NCBI GenBank assembly: GCA_013399895.1
Contig: VXBA01001649.1
Span: 518,180-582,179 of the forward strand
Direction: 5' to 3'
Source of the DNA: Serilophus lunatus
Lineage: Eukaryota; Chordata; Aves; Passeriformes; Eurylaimidae
DNA: 64,000 nt
Part shown: positions 1-11,545 of the stretch, piece after piece
Numbering within the stretch: position 1 is the stretch's first letter
How the letters are laid out: every line of letters begins with the position of its first letter
Notes under the pieces: generated by a model
The model's input: the letters and a program-made list of their open reading frames with translations, nothing else
Told to the model about the DNA's origin: nothing
Database searches by the model: none
Program-made: the position numbers and the translations under genes

Positions 1-3000
1 TTTATTTTTTTCTAGAACAGTTTATAAAGCCAATCCTCAAAATGTTTATTCATACAAACAGCAGAAAAATTCCAGCACTCCCACTGTATCATGGACTTAA
101 GAAGTGCCATATGATTGCTTAACACCTTGTTGTGTCATCTGCCAAAACCAAAGATGCTATTCACAACTGGCTAAGCCCTGAGAAACATGTATGCTTCAAG
201 TATTAGGCAAACCATATCCTCCTGCTTGGTACCACAGGGGAAATTCTGGTTACATTTCAAAGACTATTTTCAGAACTGCTTGTCAACTCACAATTTCTAG
301 ACATCATCTTTCTAGATGTCATCTTCCTGTCTTCTGCTTCCTTTAGTCCTCCTATCCAACCAAACCTTGTTGACAACGGACGGAAGAGACATACAAAGGC
401 CTCCAGGTAAATACTCACAGGACAAATCTTACCAACACTGTTTAACAGAAACTCCCTTAATTAAGGACTATGAAACCCACCTTTGTAGACACAAATTGTT
501 TATGACCAAAGCATACCATGTATTGCCCAGAAATTACAGCTGTTTTTGATGAGGCAGAGGGAGGGCATAGACTTGTCTCAATTACAATCTCTTTGGCATC
601 ACTCAGTGATAGCACAGAGTATTTTCATTAGTTAGTATGAAATATTTAACAGCTGCCAATGCTTCTGCATCCGTCTGAGCAAAACCAAGATACCTTGTAA
701 AGAAGAAATTATAAAGTATCAGTAGGGGAGGTGTTCAGCTGGAGGATACAAATGACATGAGATTCCAAACAAGGCAAAATGAAACATAAAATGGGTGTTG
801 AGCCTGAGCAAAAGGGAATACTTTATCCAGACAGAACACAGTCACGTGAATTTTATTAATCCTTGTCTGGTACCTCTGCTTCAGTCACTAGACAGTATAC
901 AGAGATCACGAAACATCACACTTCCAGTTGTTCTCTGAAGTGTGCATGATTACACACAGTCACAGAGCTTCCCATCAATACTTCTTAGGATATAGGATAA
1001 CTCCAAGATGTTTCCTAATCAGAATATCTTATGTGATGGGGAAAATGTACATGGTATAATGCAATACTGTCCTGAAAATATGAAGAAGTAGCACTATTAA
1101 AAGCTCTGAGCAACTTCCTTCCTCCCTGGTTCTTCTCATTTTAATTTTTCTTCGTTCCTTTTCTTTTAAGGCCTATCTCATTGGCACTGCTAACTGTTTT
1201 GAATTCACAAGTAACTCAAAATACCATGAAGAGTATCCTAGTGACACTATCCTTCAAAAAATGAGCCTGCTCCATTAGGAAGAAAGACCAAACCCAAAGA
1301 TCTGAAGGCATCTAGGTTTGTCTTCTAAAAACAGCTTGTATACTCCAGTGAGGACCACTTCAACACTTGTTTTAATGGATCTGCTAGCTTCTCTTTACAG
1401 TAACTATGTTGCAGGATGTTGATCCAATCCGATGCTGACTCTGAGGAAGGGCTTTTCCTTCCAGAGGAGGAAGCTGTACCTACTGCCCCAAAAGTGTTGA
1501 ATGCTGTATGTCTTCCAAGGGCCTTTCAACAAGTTTGAAACTGCATTAGTAAGCAGTAATAACTGCATTACTACTATGAAACTGCATCACAGTTCCAGGT
1601 TGCTCAGGAGCCTATGGACAAACCTCTGGATTTCTCACACAATTTTGTAAAGTGGGTGCAAAGGTAATTGAAAAAAGGCTAAAATAAACGGGTGCTCATT
1701 TGCCCACGAGGGCTGGAATGCAGAATAAATTACTCCATTCTGCATCAGCAGGTATTCACATCTGCAGGCATGAACACCACTGTGTACTACAAACCCTCTT
1801 CACCTTCCTCTGTTGGATGGAATGTGTGGACAGTATTAAGAAAATCAACAGAGAGAGCTTTACTATCACTATGTATGCAGCAAATACTGCTTAATCTGTA
1901 GATTAAGAGAAGCAGCAGCAAGAAGTACTCCCTGAACTGTAATTGTTTCTCTGGGATCTTCCTAAGGACACAGACAATGGAAAGTTTTTAATTAAGATCT
2001 GTGCCTTTTCACCACAACCTAGCACAAACCTGCTCCCACTCTGGGGTCAGCGTGGAAAGATGTGTGTCACATACAAAAGCAAACACACGCAGAAAAGCTT
2101 CTGCTGCATATAATCAGCCCATGCTGCGCTCTGGGAAGCCAGCTGAACACCTCCTGTCCAAATGCCTCAGCCTGGGTGCCTCTGGCACAAATCCACACTC
2201 AAAGGCTGCTTAAGGTACACATCTTCCCATGTGCAACACAAATCTGATCCAGGTGGTAAAATTATTACCTCTGTTCCCTGACAGTGTTTTTTTTAGGATG
2301 TAGTGAGACAGCCACAGCTGAACCATGTGAAGGGTTCCAGCTCACAGCCCCACTGATGGCTTGCCCAGCACAGCCCATACCCCTGGGCAGAGAACACATT
2401 CCCTCCTTGCAAGATGTCACTGCCCTTCTCTGACCTGCCAAATTAAGGGCACAGGTCTCCATGCCCTACCCAATCTTTCATCACAGTACAAGTTAAACAC
2501 ATCCACTGGCAGTGTTTTAAGATCCATCCCTTGGATGCATCTGAACCAAAATAAACTGGTTAGCACCTACGTATGCTGCTATATCCCACGTTTCTGGGAG
2601 CAACACAACTGCTGGTTAAGGGTAGGGGGTGAGAAACTGCTGTGGGAGTTGTCTCTTACACCAGCTGGGAGGAACTCAGCCCAGGTTTCAGGGTGGCAGC
2701 TACCCAGAGCACATGGAACGTCATGTGGAGCTGCCAGGAGGCCAGGTCCTTGTAGCATGGAAGGAAGGATGTTTGACTTCATCAAAGTGCAAGAAGATGA
2801 GGCAAGATGCTATGTGAGTATGTGTGCTTGTTCCCAGAAAAAAAGACGTCATTGTGCACCCTGTCCTTCCTCTTGCTAAGATAAAACAAGAGAATGAAGT
2901 CAAATGTAATTGCTATACAAGCATGGTGCTCTGTCTTCAGTGGGGAATGAAGGCTTTAATAATATATGAACAATTATAAAAGATGTAGAGAAGAGCTTAG

Positions 3001-6000
3001 GGCAACTTGAATGTAGACGAGTATTTGAGAAGAAATCAACATTATCCACTGAGCACTTTACTAAATTGGTTTCATTTATATATATACATTCATGCCCAGA
3101 GAGCAAGGTTGATATGATTTCTAGAATAGGGAAAGAACTAGCATATCAACTTAATATACTATAAAAGCTCCCTAAAAAAACAAAATGAAAAAAACCCCCA
3201 AAACCAAACCAAAACAACCAAACCCACCCCCAAGAAAAAAACCTACCCACAGCAATTTTATAAGGAGATAATGGAAGATAAAAGACAGACAAGTACTGTG
3301 ATGATAGTTGCTTGTAATGGCAAGACAAGGAAGGAGAAAATGGGCAATTATGCGCAAACATAGTTCTTAACTTTAGCTATGTAACAGAACAATAACCACC
3401 ACTTTAAAGTCAATAAAAGCAACATGTATTTATAAAGGTCTTGCTAGATAAACTCAAAATACCTTTTCATATTTCTCCTCCATTATCCTCCTGTCATGAC
3501 ATGGGGGAGAGTATTACAACCTCCTGCTGTGCAGAGAAAGCAGAAGAGGATGTTCGGATGCAGCCAGAACCAGAAGAAACAGCAGTGGCAGCAGAAAGCA
3601 AATTAAAGTCTAATCAAAAACTTGTAAGCAATTTAGAGAAACTGATTGTGGAAGAATTGTGACCACAGTAATAGAGTGTTTGCAATGAGTCAAGATAACA
3701 AAAGAAAATTACTGCACCATTGGCTATCAATCCTGCCTCAAGAAGTATCAAATTATGGGCTAGGAATGTAACATGTCAGCTTATGAGGAACAACAGTGTT
3801 TGTACATATATATATATATATATAAATGATTACCAGGAGAATGTTGAACAAATATTGAGTGGACTATAGAGAAGAACAGGCATGTTCAAAACTTCTAAGA
3901 CTGTGCACTCCCCAAAGAGCAAAGAAATTGAAAAATATAATCACCAAGCCTTGAGCAGCAAAAGCTATAAAGTTCAGCATCCTATGGAGCACCCACACAA
4001 AAGCAGAAGTCTTGAGGTTTGTAAGATTTCATCACTCTGAAATCTCTACTCTTCTATTTATATTGTCTGAAATTAATCCCCGAGGGTAAAAAAATTACTC
4101 TGAGGCAATGAGAGGAGTTATCAATCAGACAGCATTATTATTTTAGCTTCATCTCCTTAGGAAACCAGGCTGAAATGAATATAGTCAGGGCAGAAGGGAA
4201 GAAATAACAAACACAAATCTAAAATGGCAAAAAATTTCTAAACCCAGAATTATTAAGTATAGAAGACATGATTTCACGTGAGTAAAGTCAGATTTGGGAG
4301 GTTTTCACAAACAGATCACCATTTCTGACTTTCTAGGATTTCTGCTAAGCCATACTCTTAGGCTGCAATGAAAATCTGGATGATCCCCTCGTAAAAACGC
4401 AAATGCCAGAATCTTAATCCATTCTAACACAGATGTTTGACCGTCTAAATACTTCTACCAGACAAGATCACTTGGATTTACTTTTGTAATTCTCCCCCTT
4501 CAGTGATGGAGGTGATCCCACGGGTCTGAGTGGCCAGTCTGGGTGACACCCAGTGGAACAAATCAAGTCACCAATCTGATACCTTGCACAGTTTCACTGC
4601 TCATGAAACTCTTTAAGAGAACAAGGAGCACCCTAGGGAGACGTTGCAGTGAATGGAGGCTCTTTGGACATGAAGACATGGAGAGAGCACACCAATTTCC
4701 CTCAGCTTCCCACCAAAGCCAGCCAAGAGGGAGCCAGACCCAGAGAACTGAGTGTGGTCCTGGGGCATCTTCATCTGGAAGAGAAATCAATGAAGTCCAG
4801 CTAAAAGCACAGCAGGAGGTTCGGGGAACATATGATTTTGACCTGATGGAGAAAACTACACTAATGATTCCTCACATTTTCCATAGGTTTCCATAGGTTT
4901 TAGAAATTGAAGCAATTATATTCTGAAAGGCTCATTAAAAACACTCATCAGTACACTAACAGAAAATACTATTTGTACAGGATAATCGAAACATGGACAC
5001 AAAGGAACAGTTTTGCACTTCCAGACAGGTTAGCAACATGACCTGAGTTTCTATCTCTCTCTCTCTCCATTTCATGGTTTGCATTATAATTTTTTTAATT
5101 TGTCATGAATTTGAAGTTCATGTATGTTTTTATAGCATACTGATGTATGTTATACTGTTTTGCTTAAATTTGTCAATCATGACATGTCTAAAACAAAAAG
5201 TACACTTGTCTCTCTTCCAGTAGGGTGTTATTTCAAAACCAGTTTATAGAACTAGACTCTCCCTCAAGTAGTACAGTAGAGCAGTTGATTTTAGAAGTGA
5301 TTTGGGAATTTCTAGTCAAGTTTCAAATAATCTTACCTGTGTATAAGTATCTTTTATTAGCAACAGTATGATATTTAAAAATGTCATAGCACAAACACTC
5401 AGGTTCCAAATTTCAGAGAATATTAACAATTGAAGCAAAAACCCCAATGACCATTCTCATCCTCATGACCTCTTCAGTTAGAAATGGTAAACAAAGTGTC
5501 ATGGTCTTTCCAACAGCTGTTTTCAAGGTCTCTGTTCTGATCAAATATTCCATCCAAAATTGTTTTTTTCTAGCTACCAAAAGGTGATGAAATTATGCTG
5601 GGTAAGCCAACATCCCCCATATATTTCCCTGTTTACCACTCCTAACCACAACGCTTCTAAAGGAGGCCAGGATCTTCTTGGAATGACCAAAGTCTCATTG
5701 CTTTTCAAAATTCAAATCATTAAGAATTAGATGGGTCTATACAGACCAGACAAACAGCATGCTGTAGATCATTTTATCTACTGCTTCAGGAATATTTTAT
5801 CTATTGCCTCAGGAATTTCGAATGCTCCTTTACTTCTCCCTTTGCTAAAAAGCACCTGCCTGCTCTTCAAAGTCCACAAATAACTTTTATCAAATGCTGA
5901 GAAGTATAACTTATAACTAGACTAAGAAATAATTTTCTTATTGCCAACATTTTGTGACCATCAGGAAGAAAAATTCTTGCCTGCCATGTGATGTAAGTAC

Positions 6001-6400
6001 AAGGACACACCTTGCAATCACAGAAAGCCAAAAGTTAAATGTATTTTGACCGATTTCCTAGGAACATCTTTTTCATCCACAAACTATGTTAGTTGTTCAT
6101 CTTGTCCATGCAACTTAAATTACGGACTTCATGCACAACAGTTATGTTTCAGAAATGCATTTTAATATAGGTAAGTTGTGTAAATAAACTTGGTATTTTT
6201 ACTCTCTAGTCTTCATGCTGCCACCACTGATTTATTTGACCATACAAACATAAGTTCACAAAGGAGATGCAATTAAAGGTCGCACCTGGCACACTTCTGA
6301 TTGCTTTTCTGCCGGAGAAAAAGTAATTTCAATTTCCTTCCCGATGAGAGGTAGCCTATATATGACAGCGATTAGCAGTTTCCCTAAAGGTTTAATACCT
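1..6400. other. Noncoding AT-rich stretch, probably PKIB 5' region or intron
   Basis: No gene could be supported here. The open frames are short, lack family resemblance and show no exon-like junctions. The 2.0-2.9 kb part is somewhat richer in GC but was not recognised. Visible small structures are a TA dinucleotide run near 3806-3823, a CT run near 5051-5066, a 10-bp tandem copy near 4881-4900 and a 23-bp tandem duplication at 5771-5816. By synteny with mammals this should lie inside or upstream of PKIB on the - strand. That is inference from gene order only. Confidence 0.5.
5771..5816. repeat. 23-bp tandem duplication (two copies)
   Basis: Two adjacent 23-base copies (5771-5793 and 5794-5816) begin ATTTTATCTA and end TCAGGAAT. 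They differ at two positions. This is a simple local duplication with no sign of function. Confidence 0.85.
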
Positions 6401-6419
6401 GGCGTTAATAAACATTAAA

Positions 6420-7200
6420 CCTGGTCGGTCCAGAAGCATGCAGGGCAGGGAGGCACACAGATTATCCACGGTCACGCAGAACGCCTGGGACACGGCGGGA
6501 CACGGGACATCACGTCCCCAAGGCGCACCCTCAGCAGCAGCTTCACCGCTCCTCGCCCTCTGCTCCAAACTTGTCCCGCTCCCCTGCGATGGCCAAAGGG
6601 GTACCCAGAGCCGGGCTCGCTGTGCCGGGGCCCGGGAGGGATGCGCACGGTACCTGGACGCTCCGCGCCGCCGGGAACGCTCCGGTTTGCGGGCGCAGGG
6701 CTCCCGCAGGGTGTCCCTTGCCGGCGCCCGGCCCGGGCGACACATCCAGCTCTGGCTGCCACGGCCCGGCTGGAGCGGGACACCGCTCGGCCCCCGCCCA
6801 GACCCCCCTGTCCTCCGCCGCCGCACTCACCCGGCACCGGAGGTCTGTGCTCTCGGCCCGCGCAGCGCCGGGAGCCGCGGCCGTGCCGGGAGGCGGCGGG
6901 ATGCTGTGCCCGCCCCCCCAGCGCGCCCGTCCCGACGGGGAGCGGCGCGGGGGGGCCGAGCCCTAGGGGTTGCCAGGCCTGGGGGTGGCGACTGTGAAGA
7001 ACTGCTTCCCGAAATATTGAGCGTGGAGCTGCTCAACTTTCCTTTGCCACCGGGAGAGGGAACCTGGCTGGACCCCCCCTCCACACCAGCAAGCGCGGAG
7101 GGAGGTACCTGCCGAGGGTCCCAGCCCCACGTGGCTCTCACAGGGTCGTACAGCCGTCCCGCTGCAAACTGATGTCGGGCAGGAGAGCAGGGCCTGGTGC
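6420..7200 (-). promoter_or_regulatory. CpG island, candidate alternative PKIB promoter and noncoding first exon
   Basis: The stretch, densest at 6550-6970, is rich in GC and CpG and stands out sharply from AT-rich flanks. This is the usual signature of a vertebrate promoter. On the - strand a good splice donor (GG|GTGAGTG) is formed with its GT at 6829-6830. A noncoding first exon starting around 6.9-7.1 kb and ending at 6831 is therefore plausible. PKIB is the expected - strand gene here by synteny, and mammalian PKIB is known to have several first exons. The long overlapping frames in this island on both strands look like GC-rich artefacts, not protein genes. No coding exon follows in the window, so assignment to PKIB is inference. 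Confidence 0.5.
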
Positions 7201-7249
7201 CCAGGCACCCCGAAACAGCGGGAGAAAACATAGCTCTTACTTGGACCCT

Positions 7250-10200
7250 TGTTGACTTTACTCCCAGTTCTTCGTGTTGTGTTTCTCTTGATTTGGCTGC
7301 AGTCCCTCAAGCTGCACCAGCAAAATGACACAGGACATCCTCCCTCTCTTGCCCAACGCAAGCAGCGAGCGTCTGACAAAAAGTTGGCACGTGTATGTAG
7401 CCATATGTGACTCTTTTTGGCTAGGAGCTTTGTTAAATCGCACAGGGAGAGGCCACGGTGCAGCTGTACTTGTTTGTCATAAGGCTGCTGACCTCTGGGA
7501 CATGCCTTTGTGCTGCAGTTTGGAAAAATTTAACCTTGGCCTAAAATCAGCAGTCTTTGCCATTTTCCTCTTAAAAGTGGTGCCCTGTGAAGAACACTGC
7601 AAGTTCTCTGTCTTAATTATTGTTTCAGTGGAAACACAAAATTAACATCTGGCATCTTCAAGCATACCAAGGCACTGCCATATTCTCTGAAGCTGGATGT
7701 GTAGAACCAAATTATACCAAAAAAAGCTTTGAAAGCTTTAAAAAAGATCTAGACATGTTAAGCATTGATTTGTAGCATAGAGCTGTTGGTTTTTTTCCAT
7801 TGTACCAAAAGGACTCTAGACTATTTTGAAATCACTTAAAACTGTTTTGAAAATCACACTACAGCCAAGCCATATATATCCATTTCCCTAGATCCAGTAG
7901 TCAGAGCCATGTGAAGCTGCACAGAGGTTTTCCATTTATACTGAGATACTTTACATTTATATTCTGAGACATGAACAGAGGCGAGTAAGGTGGGTATCTT
8001 ACCTGGAGTTTACAGTATGTACAAACTATGTCTAGCTTTCTATCATATATATTTATGACAACAAATAAAGTCAGAGGATTAGAATTTTATTTCATTTTGA
8101 AAATGAGGTTGGCTTTCTTGAACCTAAAATCCCTTGGTTTTGCTTCTTTTTCTAGCATGACCTAGAATACTTAGGATCTATTTTTAACACTATTTAAGCC
8201 ATGTTGTTACAGTAATCCAATTTACAGTGGGAATTTTAAACACAAATAACTCAGGTGATGGCTTAGAATTGGTTGATTATTGTGCATTTTTATTAGATGT
8301 TTCCGAATGTCCTCTTAAAGTATAAAAGCTGTAGCTTGGAGTCCTGCCAATACTCCCTCTAAAATATTTTTCTTAGAATATAGTTTACTGTGCCTCCTTT
8401 AATGATTAGTCTTTTTGTCATGTATTTTATTATTTGAGCAGATGGTTTGATTTCTCAAAAAGAACCCCAACCCTTATGACTACTATTTTTAGCTTAATGA
8501 CAAAAATAATAGGCAGGCTGTCTTTCATTTTCTGGGTCATAAGAAACAATTTTTTGGAAGAATCCTGCAGTTATTCTCTCACAAAGCTAGAATTTGTACT
8601 ATAAATTTACATTCAGCAGCTCATTTTTCCAGCAGAAACAGAAATTCGGTGTGCTGACCACCTACAATTTGTGTAAGGACACATTTCACCCAACCACCAT
8701 ATATGTCACAATTACAGATACAGTCCTGGACTTAGCTTGATAATATGTGGAGTCTTTCTAGCTCTGAAGAGTACATCTTCTGAGGGAAAACCCAATCTGT
8801 GTATTCCTTCAGGCTGAGGTAGTGGTAGGACTTCTGACGTAGTAGGAGACGTTGGTCAGCTTTCCTGATGCAGCTGGCATCTGCCATGTACAGGCAGGGT
8901 TTGGAGTGAGGAACTTCAGGTACCTGCTCTGAATTAGACCCAACAAAAGTACCTGGAAGAACTCTGATGATTGTGAGATGACTGCTACGTGGCAACAAGT
9001 TCTTCAGGGATGTGTATATTCCCGCTGTGGCAAAATCTTTTCTGCAAACAAAAGAATCAGTTACCGTAGTGATGTTCGGTAGGGGAAGGCTGTTTCAAAG
9101 CAGCTGGAATCAACTTAGTTTCTGCTTGTGGGCCTTGACAAAAATGGGGAGCTTCCCACTTAGAGCTACAATAGCATTTTTCTTCCCTTTCTTTATCATA
9201 AATTGCTATTTCTTTATTTTTGTTTTTCCTTCCTTGTAGCAAAATCAATGTGACTTGAAAAAGAGGTTTTATATTTGTAAGGTTAGCTGCGAAACTTTTA
9301 AAGTTGTAGCTCTATGAAGTTTCTATATTTATACGTATCTGAAGGATTAGGAAAAAATCCCAATGTACCTTAACAATATCCATATTCGAGCCTTGCTTTA
9401 TATTATATTGTATGTATTGTTGAAAGTTTCAGATAGAAAATAATACAATATTAAATCCCAAAGAAGCTTCTAATGCAATAGATTGCTATCACAGGAAACA
9501 AGTTAGTGAGAAAAATACTGTAGATGACTGTTTTTGAATTCCAGTTAAGAAATATATAAAGATTATAAAGATTATGTTTTACTGTGATGCCTAGCAGACA
9601 TGGAATTAAGTCAGTGGACCAGATCCTTGCTAGTCCTGTGATCATGTACCATGTTCCAAGAAAAGCAAAATACAGACTTTTACAATTAGTTTTCTCCCTG
9701 TGTGCTGCCCCCACTTGAAGTGGGCACTGGCAGTCCAGACAGGAGAGGAAGGGGACTACACCTGGGAAAGAGTGGGGAGCTGCAGGACCACCATCTTCCT
9801 CTGTTGGCCACTTTACTGGATAGGCCATATAGCAAACCTCCTGCCCATGGCCCTTCCCTGGAGATACAGCTTTGCTGAGATTGGTTTTCATAGGATCTGA
9901 GCAGCCACAGCAGTGGATGTATCAGAGACTGAGGCTGCCTTTTGAGCTGGAAGCAGAGTATGACCCCAGTAAAGGCTGCTGAACTCCCTCCTTTCTACTA
10001 GAGAGCTGGCTTTAGAAAGCTGACGTTTTGCTCTTCTTAAAAGCACCATCTTAAGAGGTGCAGAATAAATGAATATTCCTGGGTTTTTTTAAAGAATAAT
10101 TCTTTGATAAATAAGATGACTGAGCTAAATAGAAGAGGTATAATCTGAAGGTACAAGGCATTTTTCAAGAAGCTGAAGTTCTGTGCAAACAAGAGAGCTT

Positions 10201-10766
10201 ACACAGATCATAAACCCAAACAAATTAGGCTTAAAAATATAAACAAAGAGTTTGAAGGACAACTTGCTAAAGACAAGTGTAAAAATTACTCATAAAACTT
10301 TAGACCACAAGGACTAGGAAGATCTGCAGAGCTGAGGGATGATCAAAGAGTAGGAGGATCACAAAAAAGGCCATAGAAAGGTACTAATGCAACTGTTTGC
10401 ATGTGTGCAAGCATGTGAGCTTGGAGACATTCTATTCATCCACTTTTCTTATGAAAATCAGGTCTACAAAGTTATCTAATACTGTATGCTTGGAAGAGAA
10501 AAAAAACCTCAGATTAAAAAAAGAAACAATAGAATCATCTTGCCTGAGTCCTATGCACCTAAAAGTTCCCGAGAAGTCAGATGTTGAACAGCTGTTCCAC
10601 TAACTGAAGTTTAAACTTACCGTTCGTATAGTTTTTGAACTCAGCCAAACAGAATGTACAAAAATCTTGAAAAGGGCTTCAGAAGGTATTTGTATTTGAG
10701 ACAACACACTCAAAAATAACCTAAAGAATAGTACCAGTTGGCACATGAATAACTCTGAACTAATAC
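7250..10766. other. Noncoding stretch, no gene seen
   Basis: AT-rich sequence between the CpG island and the first CR1. I saw no exon with family resemblance, no RNA gene and no recognisable repeat. It is presumably intron or upstream sequence of PKIB by synteny. Confidence 0.5.
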
Positions 10767-11336
10767 CATCCTGGCTTATATCAGAAATAGTGTGGCCAGC
10801 AGGACCAGGGCAGTGATTGTCTCGCTGTAATCAACGCTGGTGAGGCCACACCTCAAATCCTGTGTTCAGTTCTGGATCCCCCACTGCAAGAAGGATATTG
10901 AGGAGCTGGAGCGAGTCCAGAGAAGGGCAATGGAGTTTACACTCCATTACACTGATGAAGAGTCTGGAGCATAAGTCTCGTGAGTAGCAGCTGAGGGAGC
11001 TGAGGTTGTTTAACCTGGAGAAAAGGCTAAAAGGTGCCTCAGAGTGGATTTTTTCTGTCTCTACAACTACCTAAAAAGTTGTAGTGAGGTGGGGGTCAGT
11101 ATCTTCTGCCAAGTAACAAGTGATGAGAGGAAATGGACTCAAGCTGTGCAAGGGAGGTTTAGATTTTATATTAGGATGTTAGGAGAAATTTCTTCATAGA
11201 AAGCATTGGAAGAGATGTGGCACGTAGGGACCTGGTTTAGTGATGGACTTGGCAGGGTTGGGTTAATGGCTAGACTCAATGATCTCAAGGGTCTTTTCCA
11301 ACCTAAATGATTCAATGATCCCATTCTATGATTCTG
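10767..11336 (+). mobile_element. CR1 LINE fragment, 3' portion
   Basis: A CR1 3' segment in + orientation. It opens with the ORF2-end wording (ATCCTGGCTTATATCAG, then GTGTGGCCAGCAGGA). It continues through TTCTGGATCCCCCACTGCAAG and GAGCGAGTCCAGAGAAGGGC, and ends with TTTTCCAACCTAAATGATTC and the terminal ATTCTATGATTC. It is 5'-truncated, as most CR1 copies are. Numerous changes make it a dead copy. Confidence 0.93.
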
Positions 11337-11421
11337 TTGTATTATTGTAATGAAGAAGCATCAATATGCCTTTTGTGGAAAGAAGACATGTCTCCAAGCC
11401 CATCAAACTCCTTCTTTTTAT

Positions 11422-11524
11422 ACAGAATCACTAGGTTGGAAGAGACCTCCAAGATCATCTAGTCCAACCCTTACCCTAGAACCTCAGCTAGACTAGACTA
11501 TGTCACCAAGTGCCACGTCCAGCC
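11422..11524 (-). mobile_element. CR1 LINE 3' end fragment, inverted
   Basis: It starts with ACAGAATCACTAGGTTGGAA and AGAGACCTCCAAGATCATC, the reverse complement of a CR1 3' end, and stops at a poly-T run (11525-11545). It lies only about 85 bp from the + strand CR1 that ends at 11336, so the two form tail-to-tail inverted ends. Confidence 0.9.
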
Positions 11525-11545
11525 TTTTTTTTTTTTTTTTTTTTT

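Noticed and set aside
2361..2879. 172-codon + strand open frame
   Set aside because: No family resemblance, no domain, many Cys and Ser in a mixed pattern, and overlapping frames on the other strand. There is no sign of splicing or a promoter.
3441..3662. + strand frame with a Glu/Lys-rich C-terminal half
   Set aside because: The acidic, protein-like tail drew attention. The upstream half is random-looking, no family was recognised, and the flanks do not support an exon.
6392..7379. Long open frames on both strands in the 6.4-7.4 kb GC-rich block
   Set aside because: They overlap in many frames, are rich in Pro/Arg/Gly/Ala and lack any domain. This is what a CpG island produces by chance.
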